From the NCBI GenBank assembly GCA_014192425.1, contig BJHK01000001.1:66623-130622 (forward strand): a DNA stretch of 64,000 nucleotides, given 5' to 3'. Made by a program: the position numbers and the translations under genes. A model generated the notes under the pieces. The model made no database searches. It was not told the DNA's origin and saw only the letters and a list, made by a program, of their open reading frames with translations. The DNA comes from Planctomycetia bacterium. GTDB taxonomy: Bacteria; Planctomycetota; Planctomycetia; Pirellulales; UBA1268. Shown here piece after piece: positions 26,721 to 35,281 of this stretch (positions within the stretch are counted from its first letter, which is position 1; each line of letters starts with the position of its first letter).

Positions 26721-28199
26721 TCAGTCGAGGCTCACGGTCACGGTCTTCGTTTCGAGGTAGGGGTCGAGGCCGCGTTCGCCGAGCTCGCGGCCGAAGCCCG
26801 ACTGCTTGAAGCCGCCGAACGGGGCCGCCGCGTCGAAGACGTCGTAGCAGTTGACCCACACCGTGCCGGCACGGAGCCGCTTGGCCACGGCATGGGCCCG
26901 GGCCACGTCGCGGGTCCAGACGGCGGCGGCCAGACCGAACGGGGTCGCGTTGGCCCGGCTAATCAGCTCGTCCATGTCGGAGAACTTCAGCACCGACAGC
27001 ACCGGGCCGAAGATCTCCTCGCGGGCGATCGCCATCTCGTCCTTGACGTTCGTGAACACGGTCGGCTCGATGAAGAAGCCCCGGTCGCCCACCCGCTTGC
27101 CACCGGTGGCACAGGTTGCCCCCTCGCGCTTGCCCGACTCGATGTAGCCCATGATCTTGTCGAACTGGGCCTTGTCGACCTGCGGCCCCTGCTCGGTGGC
27201 CGGGTCGAAGGGGTCGCCGACCCTCCGCCGGCGGCTCATCTCCACCACCCGCTCCACGAACGCGCCGTGGATCCGGTCCTCGACAAAGAGCCGCGAGCCG
27301 GCGCAGCAGCACTGCCCCTGGTTGAGGTGGATGCCGATGTGGGCCCCGGCTGCGGCGGCGTCGAGATCGGCGTCGGCGAAGACGATGTTCGGGCTCTTGC
27401 CGCCGAGTTCGAACGTCAGCCGCTTCAGCTGGTCGGCCGCCTGCCGCATGATGATCTGGGCGGTTTCGCCCGAGCCGGTGAACGCCACCTTGTCGATGCC
27501 CGGGTGCTTGACGATCGCGGCGCCCGCGGTCGGGCCGAAGCCGGGCACGACGTTGATCACGCCATCTGGGATGCCGGCCTTCTGCGCGAGCCGGGCGAGC
27601 CGCAGGCAGGTGAGCGGCGTCTGCTCGGCGGGCTTCATGACGATCGTGCAGCCGGCGGCGAGCGCCGGCCCCCACTTCCAGGCCACCATGAGGATGGGGA
27701 AGTTCCAGGGGATGACCTGCCCGGCCACGCCGACCGGCTCGCGGCGCGTGTAGCAGAAATAGTTGCCGTTGATCGGGATCGTCTGGCCGTGGATCTTGTC
27801 GGCCCAGCCGGCGTAGTACCGCAGGCAGTCGAGGGCGAGGGGGATGTCGCCTGTCCGGGCGTCGCGGACGGGCTTGCCGTTGTCGAGCGACTCGAGGGCG
27901 GCGAGTTCGTCGATCTCGGCCTCGATCAGGTCGGCGAGCCGGAGCATGAGCCGGCCGCGCTCGCGGGCGTTCATCCGCGGCCACGGCCCCTCGTCGAAGG
28001 CCTTGCGGGCGGCCCGCACGGCGGCATCGACGTCGGCGGCGTCCCCCTCGGCGACCTGGGCGATGACCTCCTCGGTGGCCGGATTGAGCGTGGCGAACGT
28101 CCTGCCGCTCTTTGCCGGCGTCCACTGGCCGTCGATGAAGAGCTGCGTCTGCCGCACGGTCGGAGCCGCCGGGCGGCGGGGCGTGGCGGTCGTGGTCAT
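26721..28199 (-). CDS. NAD-dependent aldehyde dehydrogenase
   Basis: A complete 492-residue class I/II-type aldehyde dehydrogenase. Visible motifs are [15 protein letters not shown], the NAD-binding FTGSGETAQ, the general base ELGGKSPNI (Glu), and the catalytic Cys in [11 protein letters not shown]. The C-terminus [15 protein letters not shown] is typical. Substrate is not clear; betaine-, acet- and formaldehyde-type enzymes share these motifs. It is first in a two-gene minus-strand operon with the molybdopterin oxidoreductase. Confidence 0.93.
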   Translation of the reverse strand: MTTTATPRRPAAPTVRQTQLFIDGQWTPAKSGRTFATLNPATEEVIAQVAEGDAADVDAAVRAARKAFDEGPWPRMNARERGRLMLRLADLIEAEIDELAALESLDNGKPVRDARTGDIPLALDCLRYYAGWADKIHGQTIPINGNYFCYTRREPVGVAGQVIPWNFPILMVAWKWGPALAAGCTIVMKPAEQTPLTCLRLARLAQKAGIPDGVINVVPGFGPTAGAAIVKHPGIDKVAFTGSGETAQIIMRQAADQLKRLTFELGGKSPNIVFADADLDAAAAGAHIGIHLNQGQCCCAGSRLFVEDRIHGAFVERVVEMSRRRRVGDPFDPATEQGPQVDKAQFDKIMGYIESGKREGATCATGGKRVGDRGFFIEPTVFTNVKDEMAIAREEIFGPVLSVLKFSDMDELISRANATPFGLAAAVWTRDVARAHAVAKRLRAGTVWVNCYDVFDAAAPFGGFKQSGFGRELGERGLDPYLETKTVTVSLD

Positions 28200-28387
28200 G
28201 AGGCCTCCGTGAGGAACGCGGCGAAAAGCGTGGCCGCTCCGCTGCGTGGAGCGTGCGGTTGTTCCCAGGAGCGACCCGCGCGTTGCCCAATCGATCGTAC
28301 CTGCGGTACGCTGACGGGGACAAGCGGTCGCGGTGCGGGGCGAGGTGCTCCGTCCCGGGGCGGCAACGAAGGAACGGAGTGCACGTT

Positions 28388-28957
28388 ATGCGTTCAATGG
28401 TGCGTGGTGTGGTGGCGGCCCTCGTGCTGTCGATCGCGGGCAGTGCGGTTGCCGAGGTCACGAGCGGCCCGCAGGTCGGCGACACGGTCGGGGCGTTCGA
28501 GGTGACGAAGGTTGCCGGCAACCCGGACGACGGCGTCGCCGACGGTCGCAAGCTCTGCTATCGCTGCAAGATGGGCGCCCGGCCCGTGGTCATGCTGTTT
28601 GCCCGGACCGCCGACGACCGGCTTGCCAAGCTCCTCAAGAAGCTCGACGAGGAACTGGAGGAGCACAAGGACGACAAGCTCTCCGGTTTCGTCAACATGA
28701 TCGGCGCCGACGAGGATTCGCTGAAGAAAGCCGCCACCGAGTTCGCCACCAAGCACGGCATCAAGCGGATCGCCTTCGTCGTGCCGGAGGACGCCAAGAA
28801 CGGCCCCGGGGACCTGAAGATCGCCCCGGACGCCGACCTCACGGTGGTCTGCTACAAGGAGGGGACGGTCAAGGCGAACCATGCCTTCGCCAAGGGGGCC
28901 CTGTCCGACGAGAAGATCGACGCCGTCGTGAAGGCGTCGTGCAATCTGGTCGAGTGA
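28388..28957 (+). CDS. secreted thioredoxin-like protein with CXXC, unknown role
   Basis: A 189-residue protein with a signal peptide (MRSMVRGVVAALVLSIAGSAVA, cleavage predicted after AVA). The mature part carries CYRC near residue 57, followed by ARPVVMLFARTADDRLAKLL, a pattern like a thioredoxin/AhpC-type fold, and a charged helix rich in Lys/Glu. The motif YRCKMG differs from classical thioredoxin WCGPC, so redox activity is uncertain. It is divergent from the aldehyde dehydrogenase; CGTACC-TGC-GGTACG at 28296-28310 is a small inverted repeat in the shared promoter region. A strong hairpin follows. Confidence 0.75.
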   Translation: MRSMVRGVVAALVLSIAGSAVAEVTSGPQVGDTVGAFEVTKVAGNPDDGVADGRKLCYRCKMGARPVVMLFARTADDRLAKLLKKLDEELEEHKDDKLSGFVNMIGADEDSLKKAATEFATKHGIKRIAFVVPEDAKNGPGDLKIAPDADLTVVCYKEGTVKANHAFAKGALSDEKIDAVVKASCNLVE

Positions 28958-28992
28958 GCCACCCGGGATCCGATCCCGATACGACGCATGCG

Positions 28993-29020
28993 AGCGGCCC
29001 GGGCAGGTGCCCGGGCCGCT
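28993..29020 (+). terminator. hairpin after the secreted CXXC protein
   Basis: A perfect 13-bp stem around AGCGGCCCGGGCA with a two-base loop, 35 bases after the stop codon. It has no long T tract, so it may be an inefficient or factor-dependent terminator. Confidence 0.55.
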
Positions 29021-29048
29021 GTCGTTGCCGGATGCGGGGAGACGTGCC

Positions 29049-30377
29049 GTGATCGGTCTGCGCCGCCTGCTCCGCGCGATTCCTGCCCGTCTCTGGCGGC
29101 TGGTGATCACTCCCTATGGGCCGTCGCCGACGACCGACTCCTTCATGCAGCGGGCCCAGAGCCGGGAGGATGCGCGGGCGTCCGTCACGGTCGCCGTGCT
29201 GACTGCCGAGGAGAGCCGCCGGCTGTTCGGCGTCGATCTGGCGCGGCGCGGCATCCAGCCGGTGTTCCTGCGGATCGTGAACCGGGCCGCGGAGAGCGTG
29301 CGACTGCAGCTCTTGAGCATCGACGCCGACTACTTCACGCCGCTGGAGGCGGCGGCACTGAACCATTTCTCGATCGGCCGGCGGCTGTCGGCGTTCGGGG
29401 CGATGGGCTGGCTGTTTTTGCCCCTGCTGGCGCTCGTCCCACTGAAGCTCGTGACGGCCTACCTCGCCAATGGAAGGATGGACGAATTCTTCCGCGACCG
29501 CGGGTTTCGGCTGGGGCCGATCGGGCCGGGAGAGACGGCCGAGGGGTTCGTGTTCACGGGGCTCGACCTGGGGACGAAGTCGGTGCACGTCAGGCTGACG
29601 ACGGTGGCCGACCTGAGCCGGGCGATCGCCGGCGCCCGTGCCGGCGACGCTGCCGAAACTGACTTCGTGTTCACGGTGCCGGTGCCGGGGATCGCGGCCG
29701 ACTATCACGGTCGGGACTTCGCCAGCGTCTGTCCGCCGGGCACGGTCGCCCCCTGCACGCCCGCCGAGTTCGTCTCGCGACTGGTGGCGTTGCCGGCGGT
29801 CACGACGAACGCCGCCGCCTCGCGGCACGGCGACCCGGTGAATCTCGTGGTGGTGGGCGACTTCGAGACGTTGCTCGGCTGCTTCGCCGCCCGTTGGGAT
29901 GAGAGCGAGACGATCACGCTCGCCACGTGCTGGAAGACGGTGCGGGCGTTCCTCCTCGGCGCCGACTACCGCTACTCGCCGGTCAGCCCGCTCTACCTGT
30001 TCGGCCGCGACCAGGATGTGGCGCTGCAGCGGACGCGGAAGTCGATCAACGAGCGGCTGCACCTCCGGCTCTGGCTGGCGCCGCTGTCGTTCGAGGGATT
30101 GCCGGTGTGGGTGGGGCAGGTGAGCCGGGACATCGGCGTGCGGTTCACGACGCGGGCCTGGAACCTGACGACGCACCGCATCGATCCCGACGTGGACGAG
30201 TCGCGGGATTACGTCCTCGAGGACCTGCTCTCGGCGGGTCGGGTCAAGCTGGCGGGCTACGCGGCCGGAGTCGGGGCCTGTGCGCGGACGGCGCCGCGGC
30301 GCAACCTGACGGGCGATCCGTACCACACCGACGGCAAGCGGGCGGTGATCCTGCTGGCGCCGAGCCGGGGCGGGTGA
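29049..30377 (+). CDS. LssY-like C-terminal domain membrane protein
   Basis: A protein of about 442 residues starting at GTG 29049, with GGGGAG some seven bases upstream; a longer frame from 29007 begins inside the terminator. Features are an N-terminal amphipathic stretch (LRRLLRAIPARLWRL), a hydrophobic segment MGWLFLPLLALVPLKLVTAYL (about 118-138), and a C-terminal part with TCWKTVRAFLLGADYRYSPVSPLYLFGRDQD, VWVGQVSRDIGVRFT and VDESRDYVLEDLL, typical of the LssY C-terminal domain. The biochemical function of this domain is not established. It is the last chromosomal gene before the tRNA-integrated element. Confidence 0.8.
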   Translation: MIGLRRLLRAIPARLWRLVITPYGPSPTTDSFMQRAQSREDARASVTVAVLTAEESRRLFGVDLARRGIQPVFLRIVNRAAESVRLQLLSIDADYFTPLEAAALNHFSIGRRLSAFGAMGWLFLPLLALVPLKLVTAYLANGRMDEFFRDRGFRLGPIGPGETAEGFVFTGLDLGTKSVHVRLTTVADLSRAIAGARAGDAAETDFVFTVPVPGIAADYHGRDFASVCPPGTVAPCTPAEFVSRLVALPAVTTNAAASRHGDPVNLVVVGDFETLLGCFAARWDESETITLATCWKTVRAFLLGADYRYSPVSPLYLFGRDQDVALQRTRKSINERLHLRLWLAPLSFEGLPVWVGQVSRDIGVRFTTRAWNLTTHRIDPDVDESRDYVLEDLLSAGRVKLAGYAAGVGACARTAPRRNLTGDPYHTDGKRAVILLAPSRGG

Positions 30378-30601
30378 GTGGTGACGGGTTGGCAGGACGT
30401 GTTTCCGATGGCGATCGACCAGACGGTCTATCCGGACGAACGACAGCCTGCCGCACTCCCCCGCGTACCGCACGTTCCGGTCGTGGTATGGCTGGGAGCC
30501 GGTGCCGCGCGGACGCTGCGGTCTTGTGCCGCCGTGGCGGGTGCAGGACATGCGCGAGGGGCGGACGGACCCATGCGAAGACCGGGTGTGAACGGGGGCG
30601 G

Positions 30602-30630
30602 CTGACGTCCGCGGATTCGCGCGTTATAGT
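30602..30630 (+). promoter_or_regulatory. promoter of tRNA-Met
   Basis: CTGACG and TATAGT are separated by 17 bases, and the -10 box ends 10 bases before the tRNA 5' end. The -10 match is 5 of 6 and the -35 match 4 of 6. Confidence 0.55.
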
Positions 30631-30640
30631 TCGGCCGCAG

Positions 30641-30714
30641 GGCGGCGTAGCTCAGTTGGTTAGAGCACCGGCTTCATAAGCCGGGTGTCACCGGTTCGAG
30701 TCCGGTCGCCGCTA
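30641..30714 (+). tRNA. tRNA-Met (anticodon CAT)
   Basis: A 74-base cloverleaf: acceptor GGCGGCG pairing with CGCCGCT, D arm TAGCTCAGTTGGTTAGAGCA, anticodon arm CCGGC-TTCATAA-GCCGG with anticodon CAT, and T arm ACCGG-TTCGAGT-CCGGT. CCA is not encoded. It reads as elongator Met; a tRNA-Ile with a modified CAT anticodon cannot be excluded. Its 3' half is the attachment site of the element that follows, so part of the present gene was supplied by the element. Confidence 0.93.
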
Positions 30715-32408
30715 TTCGGCTTTTGTCGTGAATCCCGAGTTTCCCCGGGGCTTCGTGTCACTTCGGCGGCGCGTTGCCCTCGGGGGCTTTGGACTGCAAG
30801 TGACTCGGTTTGCCGGGTGGGGCCGGTGTTTAGTGCAACGGTTAGTGCAACGGCGCCGGCGTCGTCGGTGCCCGTCGCCCGTGCCGCTTCCGGCGGCGCC
30901 GCAGCCGTCGGCAGGGCCGGCAGGGCGGCAAGTGCCCCGGCCACGTCGAGCAGCCGCGGGTCGGTGTAGTGCTGCATCGTGAGTTCGAGCGACGAGTGCC
31001 GTAGGGCCGCTTGGGCCACCCGCGGGGCGACGCCGGCCGCGACAAGGTGGGTGGCGAACGTGTGCCGCAGGGCGTGCACGTCGACGGTGCGGCCCCGGTC
31101 GTCACGCTTGGGGATGCCGGCGGCGGCAAGGTCGCGGTCGAGAATCCGCACCAAGCCCGTCGGCACGTCGAATAGCGGCACGTCGGCCCGGGGCAGCGTG
31201 ACGCCAGCAACGCCGACACGCTGCCGGCACACGGCTTCGGCTTTGTCGCCCACCCACGCCCGCAGTTCGTCGGCCACGTCAGCCCGCAGCGGCAGCGTTG
31301 CCCGCTGGCCATTCTTGGCGTCGGCGGCGGGCAGCACGACGAACGGCTGCGGGGCGTCGAGCAGCACGTCGGCGACGGTGAGGGCCGCAAGTTCGCCCTT
31401 CCGCAGCCCCGTCGAGACAAGCACGGCGTAGAGCAACGCCCGTTCCCGGCCCGACTGTTCGCGCCGCTCGACTTCGTCGGCCCGCAGCCGGGCACGGCCC
31501 CGCTCGGCGGCGTCGACAATCGTGTCGAACGTCAGTTCGGCACGCTTCCACGTCGCCCGAGACTTCGCCGGCCGGGCTTCGTCGACAATTCGCACCGTGG
31601 GCCGGCCAAACTCGGCAAGGGGCCGCAGCCGGGCCACAGTGAGCAGCCGCCGCAGTTCGTCGGCCGTCAGTGCCCGCCGCAGCCGCCGCACGTCGTCGGC
31701 TTCGTCGAGCTTGTGGAGCCGGGCGAACGGGTTTGCCGTCAGCCGCCCCGACTCGACGAGCCAATTGCCCCACGCCGTCAGCGAGCAAAGCCGGACGTTG
31801 ACGGTGCGGGCAGCGGGCCGGCCGGGCGTCGTCACGTTGCCGGCGGCGTCGACGACGGGGGCGTCGGGCAGGGCGAGCAGCCGCGACACCCACCGGTCGA
31901 CAGCCGCCCGGTTCAAGTCGCGCAGCCGCCGAAACCCGCACTCGTCGACGGCTTGCCGCAGTGAGCGCCGCACGTTTGCCAAGTGTTCGGCGTTGACGGT
32001 GCGGCGTGCACCCTTGCCCCGCTTGTGGGCCAGTTCGGCAAGGTAGGTGTCGACGTGCTCGACGACGGGCGTGTCGGCGTGCTCGGCGACGTGGGCTTCG
32101 GCTTGGGTGACGATGCCGGCTTTGACGTGCTCGGCACGGCGTTCAAGGTCGGCAAGCACGGCCCGGGCAGCGTCGAGCGACTTGCACCCCGTTGCCACCC
32201 GCCGCACGACGCCGGCCCCGTCGGCGAACTGTGCCGAGTAGGTGCCGGCCCTCGCTCGAATACGGGGCGTGTCGCCGGCCGTCACCGGGGCTTGCCGCCG
32301 CTTGCCGCTGGCGTCAGTCCACACGGCGACACGCTTGCCGGCCCGGGTGACGAGTTCGGCCCCCTCGGGCAGCGGCCGGGTGACGAACGGCTTGAACACG
32401 GTGCCCAT
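30660..32408 (-). CDS. tyrosine recombinase/integrase of the element
   Basis: A 582-residue site-specific recombinase. The N-terminal arm-binding and SAM-like core-binding regions (about 90-250, including VNAEHLANVRRSLRQAV) precede the catalytic domain with STGLRKGELAAL (Arg), HALRHTFATHL (His-x-x-Arg), LRHSSLELTMQHYTD (His and nucleophile Tyr). The tail GDRTRTGDTRLMKPVL is encoded by the complementary strand of the tRNA gene, so the stop lies within the attachment site. Integration into the tRNA therefore completes the integrase gene. It is downstream of the small HTH gene, three bases away. Confidence 0.95.
   Translation of the reverse strand: MGTVFKPFVTRPLPEGAELVTRAGKRVAVWTDASGKRRQAPVTAGDTPRIRARAGTYSAQFADGAGVVRRVATGCKSLDAARAVLADLERRAEHVKAGIVTQAEAHVAEHADTPVVEHVDTYLAELAHKRGKGARRTVNAEHLANVRRSLRQAVDECGFRRLRDLNRAAVDRWVSRLLALPDAPVVDAAGNVTTPGRPAARTVNVRLCSLTAWGNWLVESGRLTANPFARLHKLDEADDVRRLRRALTADELRRLLTVARLRPLAEFGRPTVRIVDEARPAKSRATWKRAELTFDTIVDAAERGRARLRADEVERREQSGRERALLYAVLVSTGLRKGELAALTVADVLLDAPQPFVVLPAADAKNGQRATLPLRADVADELRAWVGDKAEAVCRQRVGVAGVTLPRADVPLFDVPTGLVRILDRDLAAAGIPKRDDRGRTVDVHALRHTFATHLVAAGVAPRVAQAALRHSSLELTMQHYTDPRLLDVAGALAALPALPTAAAPPEAARATGTDDAGAVALTVALNTGPTRQTESLAVQSPRGQRAAEVTRSPGETRDSRQKPNSGDRTRTGDTRLMKPVL
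30669..30718. repeat. attL-type repeat within tRNA-Met
   Basis: Fifty bases from the anticodon stem to four bases beyond the tRNA, matched 47/50 by 39611-39660. Two of the three differences form a base-pair change in the T stem (A-T here, G-C in the right copy). The integrase reading frame ends inside this repeat. Confidence 0.88.
30831..30853. repeat. paired TAGTGCAACGG direct repeats, left end
   Basis: Two adjacent copies of (T)TAGTGCAACGG, 12 bases apart, 117 bases inside the left attachment repeat. The same pair occurs near the right end at 39532-39554. Candidate integrase arm-type binding sites; here they also lie inside the integrase coding sequence. Confidence 0.6.
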
Positions 32409-32411
32409 GAG

Positions 32412-32639
32412 TCAGCCCCCTTTACCCTTCGGCTTCGCCGGCCGGGTGCACACGATGCCGAAGTAGCCGGCCAGTGCGTCAGCCGACGCCAAGTGAATTG
32501 AAACCTGTTCGCCCCGCATGAAAGCCGCCATCGTCTGCCGAGTCACGCCCGTCGCCTTTTGAATGGCGTTGAGCGACGGGGCTTCGAGCAGCGCGGCCCG
32601 CAAAAGTTCGGTCATGGTGCCGGTCGTCTTTCGTGCCAT
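32412..32639 (-). CDS. small HTH protein of the element
   Basis: A 75-residue protein with a Cro/CI-like helix-turn-helix: ALLEAPSLNAIQKATGVTRQ then TMAAFMRGEQVSIHLASADALAGYFG. It lies three bases upstream of the integrase gene and is probably cotranscribed, so it may be a repressor or a directionality factor. Direct repeats of ATACCT (32645 and 32654) and palindromes GGTGAC/GTCACC lie immediately upstream and are likely operators. Confidence 0.8.
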   Translation of the reverse strand: MARKTTGTMTELLRAALLEAPSLNAIQKATGVTRQTMAAFMRGEQVSIHLASADALAGYFGIVCTRPAKPKGKGG

Positions 32640-32736
32640 GTAGGATACCTTACATACCTAGTCGGCCGGGTGCAAGCGTTTTCTTTCGTCGAGTTCGTGC
32701 GTGCATGTCGCACACGTAGTTATTCCTTATGGGAAG

Positions 32737-32802
32737 GGTGACACCCATGTCACCGAGAAAGGCACCAAAATGTCACCATGTAGGGTGACGCCCGTGTCAC
32801 CC
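32737..32802. promoter_or_regulatory. operator-like GGTGAC/GTCACC palindromes
   Basis: Perfect inverted repeats GGTGACA-CCCA-TGTCACC (32737-32754) and GGGTGAC-GCCCGT-GTCACCC (32783-32802), with an extra TGTCACC half-site at 32771. They lie upstream of the HTH-integrase pair and overlap the stop of the winged-HTH gene. Repeated half-sites fit binding of a dimeric regulator. Confidence 0.6.
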
Positions 32803-33204
32803 TACTTTCACCCGATACGCCGACACTCCCCGGCCCAAGCCGCCCCGCCGCACGACTTCGAGCAGCCGCCGGTCGGTGAGCAGCCGCAGTGCTCGAAGCA
32901 CGGTTCGCCGGTCGCCCCCGATACGCCGGGCCAAGTCGGTAACGGCCGTGCGTGCCAGCCCGTCGGGCTTCGTGTCACGCCACAAGCACACCCACACAAG
33001 AGCAGCCCCCCGGGGCAGCGTGCCCATGACGCCGTCGACGAAGCCGTTGAGCACGGCGAACCGCCCGTAGTGCCGCTGGCGACGCCGTGCGTGCGTTCTC
33101 CCGCCCTTCCGCCCTGCCGGGCGTGTCGGTGCACCCTCGGCAGCGGCGACCGCCACAAGCGGCGGCAGCACGGCCCCCGGCGGCAGCACTCTCGACGGCG
33201 TCAC
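32797..33204 (-). CDS. winged-HTH protein of the element
   Basis: A 135-residue protein starting with GTG that overlaps the preceding stop as GTGA. After a basic N-terminus (RKGGRTHARRRQRHYGRF) it has a winged-helix-like part: AALVWVCLWRDTKPDGLART, VTDLARRIGGDRRTVLRALR and LLTDRRLLEVVRRGG. This resembles the DNA-binding part of plasmid or phage replication proteins, or a MarR/GntR-like regulator. It ends the replication operon and may bind the GGTGAC palindromes next to its stop codon; that is inference. Confidence 0.7.
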   Translation of the reverse strand: MTPSRVLPPGAVLPPLVAVAAAEGAPTRPAGRKGGRTHARRRQRHYGRFAVLNGFVDGVMGTLPRGAALVWVCLWRDTKPDGLARTAVTDLARRIGGDRRTVLRALRLLTDRRLLEVVRRGGLGRGVSAYRVKVG

Positions 33205-34214
33205 TCGTCACCCCCGGCGTCGGCAACGGCGTCGGCCGGGGCCGCTGGCGTCGCTTTCCAGAGTTCGGCAAGGTGCTCGGGGGAGAAGTCGGGATTCGGT
33301 GTCGCATGCTTCGGCTTACGGCCCCGCTTGGCCCGGGCCGGCGGCGGGAGCGGCGCGTCGGGGCCGGGCGTGTCGAGCAGCGTGAACGATTGCCGCGCCC
33401 GGTCGAAGTTCAAGTCGACGCTATGCTGTGCACCGTGCCGGCACTTCAAGTGCGACAGCCGCACGACGTTCGGGTCGGTATCGTCGACGGGGGCGAGCAG
33501 AAAAGCGTCGTCGGCCCCGTATTCGAGTTCGCCCGAGTCACGGTAAGACGCCAGCGACATAGCGGCCCCCGAGTACGTCGAGCGGCCGGCGTTGTCGCGG
33601 CTGCGGCCCACGGCCGAAAGAGCGAGCACGGCACAACCTTGACCGGCGAACTGCCGCAGCATGTCCATGACGGCGTTCGCCCGCAGCCGGGGGTCGGCCA
33701 CGTCGCCAGGGGGCATGATTCTTTGCAGGTAGTCGAGCACGATAACGTCGGCACCGTGGGCGTCGGCCGCGTGTGCCACGTTCGCCAAGTCGAACGGTGA
33801 TTCGAGAAACGCCAGCCGGTCGACGAACGATTCGACGGTCGCAAGCCCGGCGTCGAGCCGGTCGGCGTGCTCGGCAGTGAAGCGTCGGTGCCGAATCACT
33901 TCGCCTTCAACGCCAGACAGCCGGGCAAGTTGCCGGTCGAGCAGCGCCGTCGGGGACATTTCGACATTGCAGACGAGTGCCCGCAGCGTGTCGGTGTGCC
34001 GCAGCGCTTCCACAACGCATTGCATGACGAGTGCCGTTTTTCCGGCGGTCGGTGCCCCGCCGAGTAGCGTGACGTGCCCGGGGCTTATCTCGGGCACCGG
34101 CAGCGTATGGGGGAACACGACCGGCCCATTGCCAGTGAGCACGTCTTCACGCCAGCCGGCGAACACGGCTTCACCGGTGACGAACTTCGCCGTTGTGGTC
34201 GCCCGTCGGGTCAT
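33201..34214 (-). CDS. RecA/DnaB-like AAA-type ATPase of the element
   Basis: A 337-residue ATPase with Walker A LLGGAPTAGKTALVMQ (about 50-65), Walker B ADVIVLDYLQRI, the RecA/DnaB-like VLALSAVGR sensor segment, and a DDAFLL stretch. This matches the RecA-like core of replicative helicases of the DnaB/RepA type; the DnaB N-terminal domain is missing. It lies directly behind the primase-like gene (ATGA overlap), suggesting a minimal primase-helicase pair. The C-terminal part is basic and proline-rich. Confidence 0.82.
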   Translation of the reverse strand: MTRRATTTAKFVTGEAVFAGWREDVLTGNGPVVFPHTLPVPEISPGHVTLLGGAPTAGKTALVMQCVVEALRHTDTLRALVCNVEMSPTALLDRQLARLSGVEGEVIRHRRFTAEHADRLDAGLATVESFVDRLAFLESPFDLANVAHAADAHGADVIVLDYLQRIMPPGDVADPRLRANAVMDMLRQFAGQGCAVLALSAVGRSRDNAGRSTYSGAAMSLASYRDSGELEYGADDAFLLAPVDDTDPNVVRLSHLKCRHGAQHSVDLNFDRARQSFTLLDTPGPDAPLPPPARAKRGRKPKHATPNPDFSPEHLAELWKATPAAPADAVADAGGDE

Positions 34215-35281
34215 GTCGCCCCCGCTGCCGGTTCGGCTGGCACGACTCGGGTGACGGTGCCGCCGAACACTTCGGCCGCATGTCTCACCAACGGGTGTGC
34301 CGCCGCGTGCCCGTTCACAATCGCCCGCTCGACGTCCTTCGGCGGTAGCCCCAGGTCAAGCGCGGGTTCGGTGAGCAACGCCCGCACGGCCGTCAGCGAA
34401 CAGCCGAGTTCGGCCAAGTTCGCCGCAGCCGAGTAGAGCAGCCGGTGCCGGTCGCCGACGTCGACGTCGCCGGCGAGAAACGCCCGGGTGAGCTTGTTGA
34501 CACTGGCGGCCCGGTCGCCGTTGCCGAGTTCAAGCCGCCGCTGTTCGCCGGCTGCGGCTTTCTCGGCGACGGCCCGGGCGGCGCGGCCCCACTCGGCGAC
34601 GAGAAAGTCGGCACTCTCGACGCCGTCGGTGCTCGGCACGTCGAACGGTTGCGGAGTGCGGGCCATGCCGAGCAGCCCGGCTACCGTGACGGTGTCGAGA
34701 ATCTCGACGGGCACGAAACGCTTGTGAAGCCCCGACTTCGGGTGCCGGCTGTTCGGTGCTCGAAACGCCCGCACCCGGTCGAACACACCCGTGTCGACGG
34801 CGACGCCGGCCGCAGCGGCGACAGTCTCGACGAGCTGCCGGGCGACGGCATGAAAGTCTGCCGTCGGTGCCGGTGCCCACAACGCCGTCGGGATGCCCAA
34901 GTGCATGCCTTTACCGCCCGACACGAACGGCACAAGCACGCCCCGGGGCACACCGAAGCGTTCGTCGAGCGTGTCGACAAGCCGCCGGGTGTCGGCGAGC
35001 GCCCGGGCCACCCCGCCGGCCGGCTCGTCACGGTCGACGTCGGCCCACAAGTAGGGTGCCCACGTCGAGCCAGTAAAGCCGGCCGGCGAGCCGGTGCGTG
35101 CGAGTTGCTCGGCAAAGTCGTCGCCGAACTGGAAAGCCGATAGATAGGCTTCCCGCTCGACGCCGGCCTTGGCGTCACAGTGACAGTACGCGGCGAACGC
35201 CGTAGGGGCGTGCACGCGGCGCCGGTCGCCGGTGCACGGTCCCACAATCCGAAACCCGTGGGGGTGCGTTGTCGCGGTCAT
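34211..35281 (-). CDS. primase-like protein of the element
   Basis: A 356-residue protein. Residues 70-200 look like an archaeo-eukaryotic primase core: YLWADVDRDEP (acidic D-x-D pair), VPFVSGGKGMHLGIP (the SGxGxH-type signature), and the basic AFRAPNSRHPKSGLHKR. The C-terminal part is helical (VNKLTRAFLAGDVDVGDRHRLLYSAAANLAELG, PPKDVERAIVNGHA), as in primase-polymerase proteins of plasmids and satellites. ATGA overlaps join it to genes on both sides. The start at 35281 is chosen over a longer frame for this reason. Confidence 0.78.
   Translation of the reverse strand: MTATTHPHGFRIVGPCTGDRRRVHAPTAFAAYCHCDAKAGVEREAYLSAFQFGDDFAEQLARTGSPAGFTGSTWAPYLWADVDRDEPAGGVARALADTRRLVDTLDERFGVPRGVLVPFVSGGKGMHLGIPTALWAPAPTADFHAVARQLVETVAAAAGVAVDTGVFDRVRAFRAPNSRHPKSGLHKRFVPVEILDTVTVAGLLGMARTPQPFDVPSTDGVESADFLVAEWGRAARAVAEKAAAGEQRRLELGNGDRAASVNKLTRAFLAGDVDVGDRHRLLYSAAANLAELGCSLTAVRALLTEPALDLGLPPKDVERAIVNGHAAAHPLVRHAAEVFGGTVTRVVPAEPAAGAT

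Noticed and set aside
30378-30605. Small gene between the LssY-like gene and tRNA-Met
   Set aside because: The frame starts right after the stop of the previous gene and has no family features; an alternative frame looks partly protein-like but has no start. The 263-bp spacer holds only the tRNA promoter with support.
30641-30714. Initiator tRNA-fMet
   Set aside because: The acceptor stem pairs G1 with U72 instead of being unpaired at 1-72, and the three G-C pairs before the anticodon loop typical of initiators are absent.
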